Assembly: GCF_022180365.1 (NCBI RefSeq)
Contig: NZ_BQKV01000104.1
Span: 1-42,111, forward strand
Length of the DNA stretch: 42,111 nt
Direction of reading: 5' to 3'
Source of the DNA: Faecalibacterium gallinarum
Lineage (GTDB): Bacteria > Bacillota > Clostridia > Oscillospirales > Ruminococcaceae
Part shown: piece by piece, positions 22,551 through 30,667 of the stretch
Position numbering within the stretch: the first letter of the stretch is position 1
Layout: each line of letters begins with the position of its first letter
The notes under the pieces: model-generated
The model's input: the letters and a program-made list of their open reading frames with translations, nothing else
What the model was told of the DNA's origin: nothing
The model's database searches: none
Translations under genes and position numbers: made by a program

Positions 22551-24513
22551 ATATATTTGTAAACTTGCTGAGGCGGTATTATTGGAATGCCACACGGGCC
22601 TCAATTTATATGAACTTAATCAGGCAATCAATAATCAATTTAATCTTGCATTTACCGAAGAAGAAATTGAGTCCGCCATTACCAAGAAAGGTCAAGGTCG
22701 CATTTTAATCACTGACGGAACATACTCTCTCTCTACATCTGCCATTCAATTTCTTTCCACACAACCTTCACTTGCCGGAAAGCTTGATGCCACCATCTCT
22801 AAGTTCGTTAGCGCAACTGCTATCAACACTCCGATCAACGAAGTAGCTGCTCTCTTGCTTAAATATCTATACTATTGTTTTAACTCTAATGTTGACAACC
22901 TTCTATCACTCTTCGAAGGGAAAATTACATATAGTGTAAATTCTTTTGAGGCAAGCCCAGAAGAGATTTCTATAATCAATTCTTTTGTTGCATGGGAAGA
23001 TAGCGAAAAAGATTCTCTGGTCTATAGTTTGATTGCAACTTGTTATGAGTACTGTATGTTGACAATCAAAAAAGATAACATTCTTTCAGTTGAGCTGTTT
23101 AAAGGAAAGCGCTTCTATCTTGATGCAAATATGATCTTTAGAATGGCCGGTATCAACAATGAAGAAAGAAGGACTGTTACCACGGCCTTTGTACACCACT
23201 GTCAAAAGGCCGGTATTGAACTTTATTGTACGAGTGCAACATTAGATGAGGTCTATCGTGTAATTACATCCCAAGTGGAGTTTATCCGCGGGATTGCGGG
23301 TTCGTCGATGCCAGTAAGTAGCAACACGCTTGAGTCTATTAACCCCTCTATGGAGATTAATGACTTTTATAAGATATATTATGAGTGGTGCCTTACGTCA
23401 GAGAATCAATATGGCGACTATGTCTCGTTTAATCGCTACTTATTTGACATAGTACAAGATACTTTATGTCAACTAAAGATCAAAGAGTCAAGTGCTTATA
23501 AAGTTGGTCCGTCCTCTAAATATTTTGAAGAGCATACGGCGAGCCTTAAAGATTATAAAAATAGTAAGCGAAGATGGAGATACACTTCCCCAGCTTCTGC
23601 TGAAACAGATATTACGAATATAATGGACACCCTCGCCTGGCGAAAAGGGACAGGCTCGAGCATTTGGCAAACAAATGATTTCATCGTATCTGCTGACCAA
23701 TTGTTAATCAGTTGGGCAGACAAAGCATTTTCAGGTGTACCTATTGTCGTCCTTCCAAGTGTGTGGCTTTCAATTATTTTGCGTTTCACTGGCCGAACAG
23801 ATGATGACTATAAGTCATTTTGTCTATTTCTAACCCAACGCCAACACATCGTAGATAGAAATTCCATCGACCCTATTCAGCTATTAAGGAATATTAACTC
23901 CAAAACGAATCAAACTGAAATAAAAGAACAAATTATTGTTGAAATAACCCAAAACAAGGCGCAATATACTTTTGAAACTGCCGAAGATTATGATGCAAAC
24001 ACAGATCGCGCTTTTGATAAGGTTTTGGAGGAAGTTTACGGAAAAACTGCACAACAGATTAATGAGATGCGAGATGAAATGCGACAACAACTATCGAATT
24101 TGGCAAGTAATTCACAAGCGCAAATCGAGGAGCGTGCGCGAATCAGTGCAGAAGCAGAGCGAGAAAGAACATTGGTTACTCTATCAAAGAAACAGGCAGC
24201 GGATAAGGTAGGCAAGTTCAGAAAAATGAGAGGTTTTGGTTGGATACTATATCTTTTGGCAGGAATTGTACTCATGGCCGGGATTTGCATTTATATATTC
24301 GAGATATTCCCCGTCTATCCATGGCTATTAAGCATTCTCCCCCAAAAGTTACAGTCTGCAGAAATATTTGCAATTGTTTGGACAATTGTGTCTGGCGGGA
24401 TCTTCCTAATTTTTACCGCATTCAACAAGTTAATCACTTTTCTTGGAAGTGAAGATAGAGAAAACGATTTGTATGAGCGGTTTTACAAACAAAACAAATC
24501 TACAATCTCCTAA
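22483..24513 (+). CDS. Membrane-anchored PIN-domain-like nuclease
   Basis: 676 residues, AT-rich unlike the chromosome. Residues 1-205 are mostly helical with a possible winged-helix start. Residues 209-425 look like a large PIN nuclease: FYLDANMIFR (Asp214), TLDEVYRVI (Glu256), NIMDTLAW (Asp382) and DFIVSADQLLISWA (Asp405), the usual four acidic positions. Residues 520-575 are a charged coiled coil, followed by two membrane helices (about 586-606 and 628-650). The ATG at 22483 has AGGTGG nine bases upstream. The architecture suggests a membrane-tethered RNase, perhaps a phage-defence effector; the function is inference. Confidence 0.65.
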   Translation: MTEQMLLRFAMILQSQAPSTLNKYICKLAEAVLLECHTGLNLYELNQAINNQFNLAFTEEEIESAITKKGQGRILITDGTYSLSTSAIQFLSTQPSLAGKLDATISKFVSATAINTPINEVAALLLKYLYYCFNSNVDNLLSLFEGKITYSVNSFEASPEEISIINSFVAWEDSEKDSLVYSLIATCYEYCMLTIKKDNILSVELFKGKRFYLDANMIFRMAGINNEERRTVTTAFVHHCQKAGIELYCTSATLDEVYRVITSQVEFIRGIAGSSMPVSSNTLESINPSMEINDFYKIYYEWCLTSENQYGDYVSFNRYLFDIVQDTLCQLKIKESSAYKVGPSSKYFEEHTASLKDYKNSKRRWRYTSPASAETDITNIMDTLAWRKGTGSSIWQTNDFIVSADQLLISWADKAFSGVPIVVLPSVWLSIILRFTGRTDDDYKSFCLFLTQRQHIVDRNSIDPIQLLRNINSKTNQTEIKEQIIVEITQNKAQYTFETAEDYDANTDRAFDKVLEEVYGKTAQQINEMRDEMRQQLSNLASNSQAQIEERARISAEAERERTLVTLSKKQAADKVGKFRKMRGFGWILYLLAGIVLMAGICIYIFEIFPVYPWLLSILPQKLQSAEIFAIVWTIVSGGIFLIFTAFNKLITFLGSEDRENDLYERFYKQNKSTIS

Positions 24514-24515
24514 AG

Positions 24516-24552
24516 AAATGCAGGGACCGCTAACAGTAGGGTCCCTGCATTT
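24516..24552. terminator. Shared terminator between the PIN gene and integrase
   Basis: Perfect 13-bp stem AAATGCAGGGACC / GGTCCCTGCATTT with an 11-base loop, lying two bases after the PIN gene stop and five before the integrase stop. T-runs on both sides are short, so it may serve both convergent genes. Confidence 0.65.
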
Positions 24553-24557
24553 CAGCT

Positions 24558-25787
24558 TTATCCCACCCTCTCGAACGGTATCACCTTGCACCGGCTCTCC
24601 TCCGACGGGTCGGGAGGCTCCGGTTCCGGCTTGGCTGTGGCCGTTTCCATGAAGCCGCCGATCTTCTCCGCCGCGCCTCTCTGCATATCATTGGTGATGT
24701 GCGTATAGGTGTCCAGGGTAAACCCGGCGCTATAGTGGCCCAGCATGCTGGACAGGGTCTTTACATCCACGCCGCTGGAGAGGGCCATCGTGGCGAAAGT
24801 ATGGCGCAGATCATGGAAGCGAACACGCTCCTCAATACCCGCCTTCGCCAGCAGTTTCCGGTTGATCCTGGACACCGCGTCCGGGCTCCAGTAGCCGCCG
24901 GTGCGGGGAGACGGGAACAGGATGGGATTGTCGGGGTGCTGTTCATGTTCCCGCACCAGCAAGGCCACGGCCTGCTGGGACAACGCTACCTTGCGTACGG
25001 AGTTCTTAGTTTTTGGCTCTGTCACCACCAGCTCCCCGTCGATGCGGGTGACCTGCTTGCTCACTGAGAGGATGCGGTCCTTTACATTCAGGTCATCCCA
25101 CCGCAGCGCCAGCAGTTCTCCACGCCGCAGACCGCTGGATAATTCCAGGAAGAATATAGGCAGGACGCCGTACTTCTCCGCCTCGCTGAGATATACCCCC
25201 AGCTTCTCCGGCGGGATGATGGCCATCTCCTTTTTCTCCTTGGGCGGGATGCGGCAGTTGTCGCAGGGGTTGTAGGGAATGATCCGCTCCTTGACCGCCT
25301 GCTTCAGCGCCGAGGAGAGTACCATGTGGATGCGCCGCACTGTGCTTCCAGAGAGGGCCGTGTCGGTCTTTTTCTCGAAACGCTGCACCCGCCCTTTGGT
25401 CTTGGAGTCGTTGTACATCTTCTGGATCTGGATGGCGGTGAGCCGTTTGAGTTTTACTCCTTCGATGGCCGGTACGATGTGGTTTTCGATCATGTTCTCA
25501 TAGGTCTTTGCGGTGTTGGGGCGGATCACAGGCTTGCTGTAGGTTTCAAACCACAGCCTGCACCACTCCGCTACGGTATAGTCCTCGTTGTGGTTCACCG
25601 GGATGCCCCGGTTGTCCCGGATGGCTTTCGCCAGCTTTTCCTTGCACTCGGCCTGCGTCCGGGCGGACACGCTTTTCTGAATGGCGCGGCCGGTGTTGGG
25701 ATCGATGCCCTGAGTGTATCTGCCCTCCCAGCGGCCGTTGGGCTTCTTTCGGATGCTGCCCTCGCCGTTGGCTCGTTTCTTTGCCAT
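24558..25787 (-). CDS. Tyrosine recombinase integrase (Int1)
   Basis: 409 residues, full length for ICE/mobilisable-element integrases. An AP2-like arm-binding domain (about 1-60, GSIRKKPNGRWEGRYTQG), a SAM-like core-binding domain (70-170) and the catalytic domain with SSGLRRGELLAL (first Arg), a catalytic Lys region, HDLRHTFAT (His-x-x-Arg), LGHYSAGFTLDTYTH (His and nucleophile Tyr). All key residues are present, so it should be active. AAAGGAGGG precedes the ATG. It follows a small excisionase gene and is likely to move the island at tRNA-Pro. Confidence 0.93.
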   Translation of the reverse strand: MAKKRANGEGSIRKKPNGRWEGRYTQGIDPNTGRAIQKSVSARTQAECKEKLAKAIRDNRGIPVNHNEDYTVAEWCRLWFETYSKPVIRPNTAKTYENMIENHIVPAIEGVKLKRLTAIQIQKMYNDSKTKGRVQRFEKKTDTALSGSTVRRIHMVLSSALKQAVKERIIPYNPCDNCRIPPKEKKEMAIIPPEKLGVYLSEAEKYGVLPIFFLELSSGLRRGELLALRWDDLNVKDRILSVSKQVTRIDGELVVTEPKTKNSVRKVALSQQAVALLVREHEQHPDNPILFPSPRTGGYWSPDAVSRINRKLLAKAGIEERVRFHDLRHTFATMALSSGVDVKTLSSMLGHYSAGFTLDTYTHITNDMQRGAAEKIGGFMETATAKPEPEPPDPSEESRCKVIPFERVG

Positions 25788-25804
25788 TGTTCATCCCTCC
25801 TTTT

Positions 25805-25846
25805 GCAACACAAACAAATACCACAGAATCTTTGAAATAGCCACTA
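25805..25846 (-). repeat. Integrase leader motif, copy A
   Basis: Plus-strand gcaacacaaacaaataccac and onward, including AATACCACAGAA-N5-GAAATAGCCACTA (25817-25846). The latter recurs with identical spacing at 37177-37206 before Int3, and the first 21 bases recur at 35435-35455. It lies between xis and int1, overlapping the xis end. Confidence 0.7.
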
Positions 25847-26062
25847 AAATATTTCCGTCTTTTGGGCTGCCTGCTCATCGATCCATGCCATGAACTTGTC
25901 ACGGGGGACGATGATCCGGCTGCCCAGAGTGATGGTGGGGAAATCCTGCCGGTGAGCCACCTCGTAGGCATGGGCCAGTCCAATGCCCAGCACATCGGCC
26001 ACATCCTGCACGGTCAGCATCAGGGGGAGTTCGTTGAACGAGCTGTATTTGGATCGTTTCAT
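25844..26062 (-). CDS. Excisionase-type helix-turn-helix protein (Xis1)
   Basis: 72 residues starting MKRSKYSSFNELPLMLTVQD. The AlpA/MerR-like HTH (LTVQDVADVLGIGLAHAYEV) is followed by a wing, FPTITLGSRIIVPRDKFMAWI, the standard shape of small excisionases beside Clostridial integrases. The ATG at 26062 is preferred to 26119 because AAAGGA lies just upstream. It is immediately before int1 on the same strand, so it probably sets the direction of recombination. Confidence 0.85.
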   Translation of the reverse strand: MKRSKYSSFNELPLMLTVQDVADVLGIGLAHAYEVAHRQDFPTITLGSRIIVPRDKFMAWIDEQAAQKTEIF

Positions 26063-26131
26063 TGGATTCCTTTCTACCCTTCTCGTGGAAGGGATTTTAT
26101 TCTTTGTTTTGCGACTCATTTTCTGCGCCGC

Positions 26132-28078
26132 TTACATGGTCATCTCAGGCCACTGCTCCTCATGGTCATCCGGCTTATGGCCCATAGCGATCTTCTTCTC
26201 CTGGATCTTCCGCCTGAGTTTTCGATCCACCTGCTGGCCCGTCGGGCCGGCGGGCGGCACAGAGTTGTCCTGGAAGATCCGACTCATGTGGTAGAGCAAC
26301 TGTGTGACCGCCAGCATCACAGAGGGCGGGTGGAGATTGTTTCTCTGATCCAAAAAGAACTGAGCATACTGATTTCCCTGGGCGGCGGAGCGGTTGAACC
26401 ACACCATTGCCTGGGCCTGATCCCGTGGTAGGCCCTGTCCCGTCAGGTGCAGCTTGCCCATCATGTACTGGGCGTACTGGTTTCCCGCCTCCGCCGATTT
26501 GGTGAACCAATCCGCCGCTCTGGCGGTGTCCTTGTTGACAGCGTTCCCCTCCAGATACTCTTTGCCCAGACGGTAAGCAGCAAAGTGGCTTCCGTTTTCC
26601 GCCGCTTGTCTCAGCCAGCGGATGCCCTCATCCGGGTCCCGCACCTCCCAATCGTCAGAGAGGAGCAGCTTGCCAAGGGAGTACTGTGCTTCCGGCAAAC
26701 TCTGTTTTGCCGCCTGGCTGAACCAGTACTTTGCCTTATGGTTGTCCGGAATCAGCAGAGGGCCGTCCCGGTAGAGCTGACCCATTCGGTATTGTGCATA
26801 GGTGTCGCCACGCTCCGCCACCTGTTCCAACTTCTCTGCCGCCCGGTCACGGTAGTCCAGGGAAATGTCCTCGTTCCCAATGATTCGCCACAGTTCCCGG
26901 CAGGCATCGGACTCACGACGCGCCAGTTCTGGTTCGTCGTGCTCAGCCAAGTCATCATCCTCGAAGGAGATATCACCAAGACGGATGTGCTCCGCCTCCT
27001 GGATGACAGCGTTTTTGATCTGCCGGAACTCTTTCTCCTGGGACAGCTTTTTCCGTTCTCGGGGTTTGTCGTGGTAGTAACTCTCCACCTCGCCCTGGAG
27101 CCTGCACCACTGGTCGTAGCACGCACGGACCACCGGCAGTTCCTCCAGCTTGTCCACTACCTCATCCACGGTTTTCTTCACGGACTTGGGAAGGTAGCCA
27201 TAGGATTTTTTGCCCTTGACCGTTTCCAGTTGTCCGGCCAGTTGCTCCATCTTCTGTTCGATCTCAGAAGCCGTACAGATACTTCGTGTCATCTCCTGGG
27301 TGAGCTGCCGGATCGCCCGACGGGCCTCCCGCACCAACTCGTCCCTCGACTGTGACTTCTGTTCGTAGGTGTGGAGCATCTCCTGTTTGAAGATCTGATT
27401 GGTGAGCACAGATTTGATATTGCGGATGCCGTCCCGTGTCAGATATGCCTCACCGGGCACCGTCGACCACGCCATCATGTGAACATGGGGATGCTTTCCC
27501 TCGTCATGGAAGGCAGCGTACCAGCGGAAGTGATTCGGTTGAATGTTCATGGCGGCGGCGATGTCATTGCGATTGGCTCGGAGCAGGTTCCGCCACGCTT
27601 TGGCATTGTCATATCCAAGACGCGCAGCGTCCTCCCGCTTCAGGGAGAGAATATGCGTCCACACATTCCCATTGTACTGATCCAGCTCTCGCATGGCCTG
27701 TTCCAAATCCACAGTCTCCTCATCACCAAAGAGCCCGTGGTCACCAAGCCGTTCCACGCGAGGCCGAGTGGCAATGTACTTCATGTAGCTGTCTGATTGC
27801 TGAACTTGAGACCAGTTCTCCTCCAGTGCTCGGGTGATAAAGACAGAGGCATTAGCCTTGGTGGGCTTGTCTTTATAATCGGAATATTCACCCAGCTCCT
27901 TGGCCTCCGGGAAATCCTTTGTCAGTTTGGTGATGAGTTGCTCCTGCTTTCGAGTGGGCGGACGGTCATCTGGGATGATCTCCACCCGCTCCCGTGTGCC
28001 GATGTACCTCAGATAGCCGCTGACCGAACTGCTGCCTCCGCACTTGAGATAAGGGCTTTTCACGATCAATCCTGCCAC
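26132..28078 (-). CDS. MobP-type relaxase with C-terminal Sel1 repeats
   Basis: 648 residues. The first 270 form an HUH relaxase: GYLRYIGTRERVE near the start offers the catalytic Tyr, and FHDEGKHPHVHMMAWS is the metal-binding three-His motif. A coiled segment follows (about 230-400), then four or so Sel1-like repeats (AQYRMGQLYRDGPL, AQYSLGKLLLSDDW, AAYRLGKEYLEGNA, AQYMMGKLHLTGQG). The start is a GTG at 28078 inside the mobC-like gene's end, with GGGAGGAGGA upstream. It should nick oriT for transfer by a helper conjugation system. Sel1 repeats probably bind partner proteins. Confidence 0.88.
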   Translation of the reverse strand: MAGLIVKSPYLKCGGSSSVSGYLRYIGTRERVEIIPDDRPPTRKQEQLITKLTKDFPEAKELGEYSDYKDKPTKANASVFITRALEENWSQVQQSDSYMKYIATRPRVERLGDHGLFGDEETVDLEQAMRELDQYNGNVWTHILSLKREDAARLGYDNAKAWRNLLRANRNDIAAAMNIQPNHFRWYAAFHDEGKHPHVHMMAWSTVPGEAYLTRDGIRNIKSVLTNQIFKQEMLHTYEQKSQSRDELVREARRAIRQLTQEMTRSICTASEIEQKMEQLAGQLETVKGKKSYGYLPKSVKKTVDEVVDKLEELPVVRACYDQWCRLQGEVESYYHDKPRERKKLSQEKEFRQIKNAVIQEAEHIRLGDISFEDDDLAEHDEPELARRESDACRELWRIIGNEDISLDYRDRAAEKLEQVAERGDTYAQYRMGQLYRDGPLLIPDNHKAKYWFSQAAKQSLPEAQYSLGKLLLSDDWEVRDPDEGIRWLRQAAENGSHFAAYRLGKEYLEGNAVNKDTARAADWFTKSAEAGNQYAQYMMGKLHLTGQGLPRDQAQAMVWFNRSAAQGNQYAQFFLDQRNNLHPPSVMLAVTQLLYHMSRIFQDNSVPPAGPTGQQVDRKLRRKIQEKKIAMGHKPDDHEEQWPEMTM

Positions 28079-28485
28079 TCATCGTCCTCCTCCCACGCAC
28101 CATGCACCCGCTGCTCCAGCGAGATGCGGCCATTGGTTTTCCGCACATTTTGGACGCTCTCTGCCCGCCGTCGGCGCAGATCCTCGCCGCTGAACTGATA
28201 CGCGTCGGCGAGGATACCGGCCACCATGTCCTGCTCCACCGCCTGCCGGAAGGCGATGGAGGACAGCCGCTCCTCCAGCTGTCCCATCCTTCCGTCCAGG
28301 TAGGACTTGATGGAGGTGGGGAGAAACAGTCCGGCGTTATTGGCGCTGAGGTAGTCCAGATAAAAGTCCACCGCCCGCTCAATGAAGGCGGTAATGCTCC
28401 GGCTCCCGTCCTCCTGATACCGGCGCTCCAGGATGGCCTTTTTCTCCGGCGACAGGTAGAGGGGGAATTTCTCTTTTTTGCTCAT
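28066..28485 (-). CDS. MobC-like relaxosome accessory protein
   Basis: 139 residues beginning MSKKEKFPLYLSPEKKAILE, a ribbon-helix-helix-like DNA-binding start (ITAFIERAVDFYLDYLSA), followed by a long helical, charged C-terminal part. It overlaps the relaxase gene by 13 bases and lies next to an intergenic region with palindromes, so it probably helps the relaxase at oriT. The family assignment is by shape and position rather than a strong motif. GGAAAGGAG precedes the ATG. Confidence 0.7.
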   Translation of the reverse strand: MSKKEKFPLYLSPEKKAILERRYQEDGSRSITAFIERAVDFYLDYLSANNAGLFLPTSIKSYLDGRMGQLEERLSSIAFRQAVEQDMVAGILADAYQFSGEDLRRRRAESVQNVRKTNGRISLEQRVHGAWEEDDEWQD

Positions 28486-28672
28486 GTTGGCTCCTTTCCG
28501 GGGGTTGACCCCTATTTTTTCCTTGTGGTAGTAAGCGTAGGGGGATAACGACCGCAGAACTCTGTTTTCTCTCTGATTTTGACCCCATTGCTAACACCCA
28601 CGGAAACTCCTGAAACTGCCCGCACTGCGGGCAGATGTGACCGGCAAAGGCGTCGTTGGCGACGCCTCGCCT
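28486..28672. other. Candidate oriT region with palindromes
   Basis: The 187 bases upstream of the mobC-like gene have no gene. They contain CTGCCCGCA-C-TGCGGGCAG (28616-28634) and AGGCGTCG-TTGG-CGACGCCT (28648-28667), plus a segment near 28505-28545 with ggggt/acccc elements around ccttgtggtagtaagcg. Position beside relaxase genes makes an origin of transfer plausible; no nick-site consensus is recognised. The second hairpin may also end the upstream transcript. Confidence 0.45.
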
Positions 28673-29218
28673 TTATCCTGCTTTTTCTTTCGTCCCCGAG
28701 AATTCCTCCGAAAGCGGGCCCATTTGGGCCTCCAACCCCGGATCGGCACAGGGACTCGCTACCGCTCCGAAAGGCGCACACAGGGCGTTCTGGGGGCTTT
28801 CACAGGCCAATTCTGCGAGGCGTTCCGCCGCCCTCTGGCGGGCGGTGTCCTCCTCCAGTTGCTGGAACTGCCGCTCGTAGAACAATTCGATTGCCGCCTG
28901 GATCGGACGGATGGTGTAGAGCAGATTTCCGTTGAGGGGCCTGCCGTCTTTGCTCCGCACCATCGTCGGCTCGGTGCGGATGAGACCTTTCTCCTCCAGG
29001 CTGCACACATACTTGCTCACGGTGTTCTCACTCATACCCAGCGCCTTGCCGATGGTCTTGTAGCTGGGGTAGCACTGGTAGGTTTCTCTGTCCTCGATAC
29101 TCAGCAGATAGCAGTAGATGGAGATCTCCGGGTAACTGAGACCGATGTGAAATACTTCGTTGGGAACCTTGAAATAGTTTTTGTCGGGATCTCGTTTGGG
29201 TCACTGTTGGAACTTCAT
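28673..29218 (-). pseudogene. Replication-initiator-like HTH protein, broken by an early TGA
   Basis: From the ATG at 29218 the frame reads MKFQQ, then TGA (29203-29201), then PKRDPDKNYFKVPNEVFHIG, and continues open as a winged-helix protein (YKTIGKALGMSENTVSKYV) to a stop at 28673, about 180 codons in all. The ATG overlaps the stop of the upstream small gene (ATGA), as expected for an operon start, and there is no alternative start codon before the internal Met at 29035. CGA to TGA is the simplest explanation. Homologues in mobilisable modules act as helix-turn-helix/RepA-like initiators. Confidence 0.75.
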
Positions 29219-29394
29219 ATAGCACCTCCCGTATGCTCCTCCATCCACTGAATGCACTTTTCTTTCGACACCACCATGCGGCTGCCCACGCGCAGCACCG
29301 GGAAATCTGGTTGGTGCATCAGTTCATACCCGCTGGACGGTGATACGCCCAACACCTTCGCCTCACCGTAGTTCTTGTAGACAGATTCTCTCAT
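29215..29394 (-). CDS. Excisionase/AlpA-like helix-turn-helix protein (Xis2)
   Basis: 59 residues, MRESVYKNYGEAKVLGVSPS then SGYELMHQPDFPVLRVGSRM and a short C-terminus ending EEHTGGAI. Same HTH-plus-wing layout as Xis1. The ATG at 29394 is chosen because AAGGAG is nine bases upstream; a Met three codons earlier overlaps that site. It is translationally linked to the broken HTH gene. It may regulate the module rather than excision, since no integrase follows directly. Confidence 0.78.
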   Translation of the reverse strand: MRESVYKNYGEAKVLGVSPSSGYELMHQPDFPVLRVGSRMVVSKEKCIQWMEEHTGGAI

Positions 29395-29451
29395 GTTGAC
29401 CATCTCCTTCTCAAAACTCCCTCTACATCTTTAGCCGCGAACATTTGCATG

Positions 29452-29542
29452 TGACATAGGTTTGACATAGCCTTTGGATGGTGTTCGAGTTGTCTCTCTA
29501 CTTGTATTGGGGAAAATATATCCCACTGACATACATTTGACA
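29452..29542 (+). repeat. Two 16-bp iteron-like repeats
   Basis: TGACATA-NN-TTTGACA occurs at 29452-29467 (TGACATAGGTTTGACA) and 29527-29542 (TGACATACATTTGACA), start-to-start 75 bases apart, about seven helical turns. They flank the leader of the xis2/HTH operon. Replication iterons or operator sites for one of the local HTH proteins are both possible. Confidence 0.6.
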
Positions 29543-29543
29543 G

Positions 29544-29583
29544 AAAAACGGAGCGCCTGCTTTGTCGCAGACGCTCCGTTTGA
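29544..29583 (-). terminator. Terminator of the DUF1653-like gene
   Basis: Minus-strand AAACGGAGCGTCTGC, loop gacaaa, GCAGGCGCTCCGTTTTT: a long stem with one mismatch and a T-run, 12 bases after the stop at 29595. Confidence 0.85.
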
Positions 29584-29594
29584 GGTTGGATTAT

Positions 29595-30302
29595 TTACTT
29601 TTGTGCTGGTTTCAGCAGTCGGCATGTTCCCTCCGCCTCGTCCCGCTCTTTCAGCAGAGAGGCCAGAGCAGAGAAGAATTTCTTTTGCTGATAGTCCACG
29701 CTGCCACGGTTCAGCTGATGGGCTTCCACGTACTTGCGGATGGACAGGCCATCCACGAACCGCTCCCGGAAATAGCCCTGGTATGTAACCAGTACCGTTT
29801 TCAGGGCATCGTCGAGAAACTGCAGGTCCTCTTTCAGTTTGACGAAGTCGCTTTTAGTAATGGCAACGAATCTCTTTTCCTTTACGCAGAGGCGATATTT
29901 GTTCCGGTCGAAGTTGTAGTGCTCACTGAGATCTTTTGCGTATGCGTAGTAGGTAAGAGACTGCTGGTACTCACGGGAGTCGTATGCTTCATCCAGCTGT
30001 GGTCGCTGCCGTTTACGAACCGGTCCCCGAAAGCCTTCTTCCTCCAGCCGCTCTATGGCTTCCCCTGAGATCTTCATATTGAGCAGTCGCTTATACTTGG
30101 CTTTCCGCTCGCTGTTCACTTCGATGAAAGCGCAGAAGGACTTTTTGCTGGAGGTGTAGTATCTGGGGACAGTTGCAAAGGGGTAGGTGGTCCAGATGAC
30201 ACTTTCCTCGCCGGTGTCAGCATCGGTGGCCAGGGAGACCACATAGACCACTTTACCGTCATACCGCTGGTAGTATCCGGCACGGATTTTTCTTTCTGCC
30301 AT
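29595..30302 (-). CDS. DUF1653-like protein with C-terminal HTH segment
   Basis: 235 residues. The N-terminal 60 (IRAGYYQRYDGKVVYVVSLA, then DTGEESVIWTTY) resemble DUF1653, a small beta domain of unknown function. The middle is charged and helical; the last 60 (DGLSIRKYVEAHQLNRGSVD) look like a sigma-factor-type HTH. AGGAGG lies seven bases before the ATG, and a promoter (TTTACA-N17-TATACT) lies 32 bases upstream. It is monocistronic in the mobile module, with its own terminator. The role is unknown; regulation of the module is a guess. Confidence 0.6.
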   Translation of the reverse strand: MAERKIRAGYYQRYDGKVVYVVSLATDADTGEESVIWTTYPFATVPRYYTSSKKSFCAFIEVNSERKAKYKRLLNMKISGEAIERLEEEGFRGPVRKRQRPQLDEAYDSREYQQSLTYYAYAKDLSEHYNFDRNKYRLCVKEKRFVAITKSDFVKLKEDLQFLDDALKTVLVTYQGYFRERFVDGLSIRKYVEAHQLNRGSVDYQQKKFFSALASLLKERDEAEGTCRLLKPAQK

Positions 30303-30616
30303 CTGGTCACCTCCTATTGATTTTTCTGTCCTCAGTATAATAGAGCGCAGGAACTCTGTAAATAACTGAAATTATTCCTTGGAGTCACGCGCCGATTTGC
30401 ACTGGATATAATCTGTAGACTTTGAAGGCGCTGAGACCGTAAAGCCTCAGTGCCTTTTGTAAGGATAATTAGCCGAAACAAATCAATTGCTGCATTTGTA
30501 AATTTCCATTGATATGTGTAGCATAAACTCGTTGCTCAATGTCATACAGCCGCACTGCATCCGGTAGATTCGCCTTTATAAACGGTTAAAATAATTTTAC
30601 CTTTAGTTAGTAAATA
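30303..30616. other. Intergenic region between mobilisation module and restriction-modification system
   Basis: 314 bases without a convincing gene. It holds the promoter of the DUF1653-like gene and a hairpin AAGGCGCTGAG/CTCAGTGCCTT (30425-30456) followed by TTTT on the plus strand, which looks like a terminator left without its gene. The composition shifts here from GC-rich to AT-rich, marking a junction between modules. Confidence 0.55.
30334..30362 (-). promoter_or_regulatory. Promoter of the DUF1653-like gene
   Basis: Minus-strand TTTACA (30362-30357), 17-base spacer, TATACT (30339-30334). Confidence 0.65.
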
Positions 30617-30645
30617 TTGACCAAGTGGATTCTATATGATATATT
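30617..30645 (+). promoter_or_regulatory. Promoter of the methyltransferase operon
   Basis: TTGACC (30617-30622), 17-base spacer, TATATT (30640-30645), 22 bases before the methyltransferase ATG. Confidence 0.68.
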
Positions 30646-30667
30646 ATCAAGCAGGGAGGAATGGTAT

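Noticed and set aside
28673-29218. Possible TGA recoding (selenocysteine or code change) in the broken HTH gene
   Set aside because: TGA ends many other genes here, no SECIS-like hairpin is apparent just after the codon, and the protein family has no expected selenocysteine.
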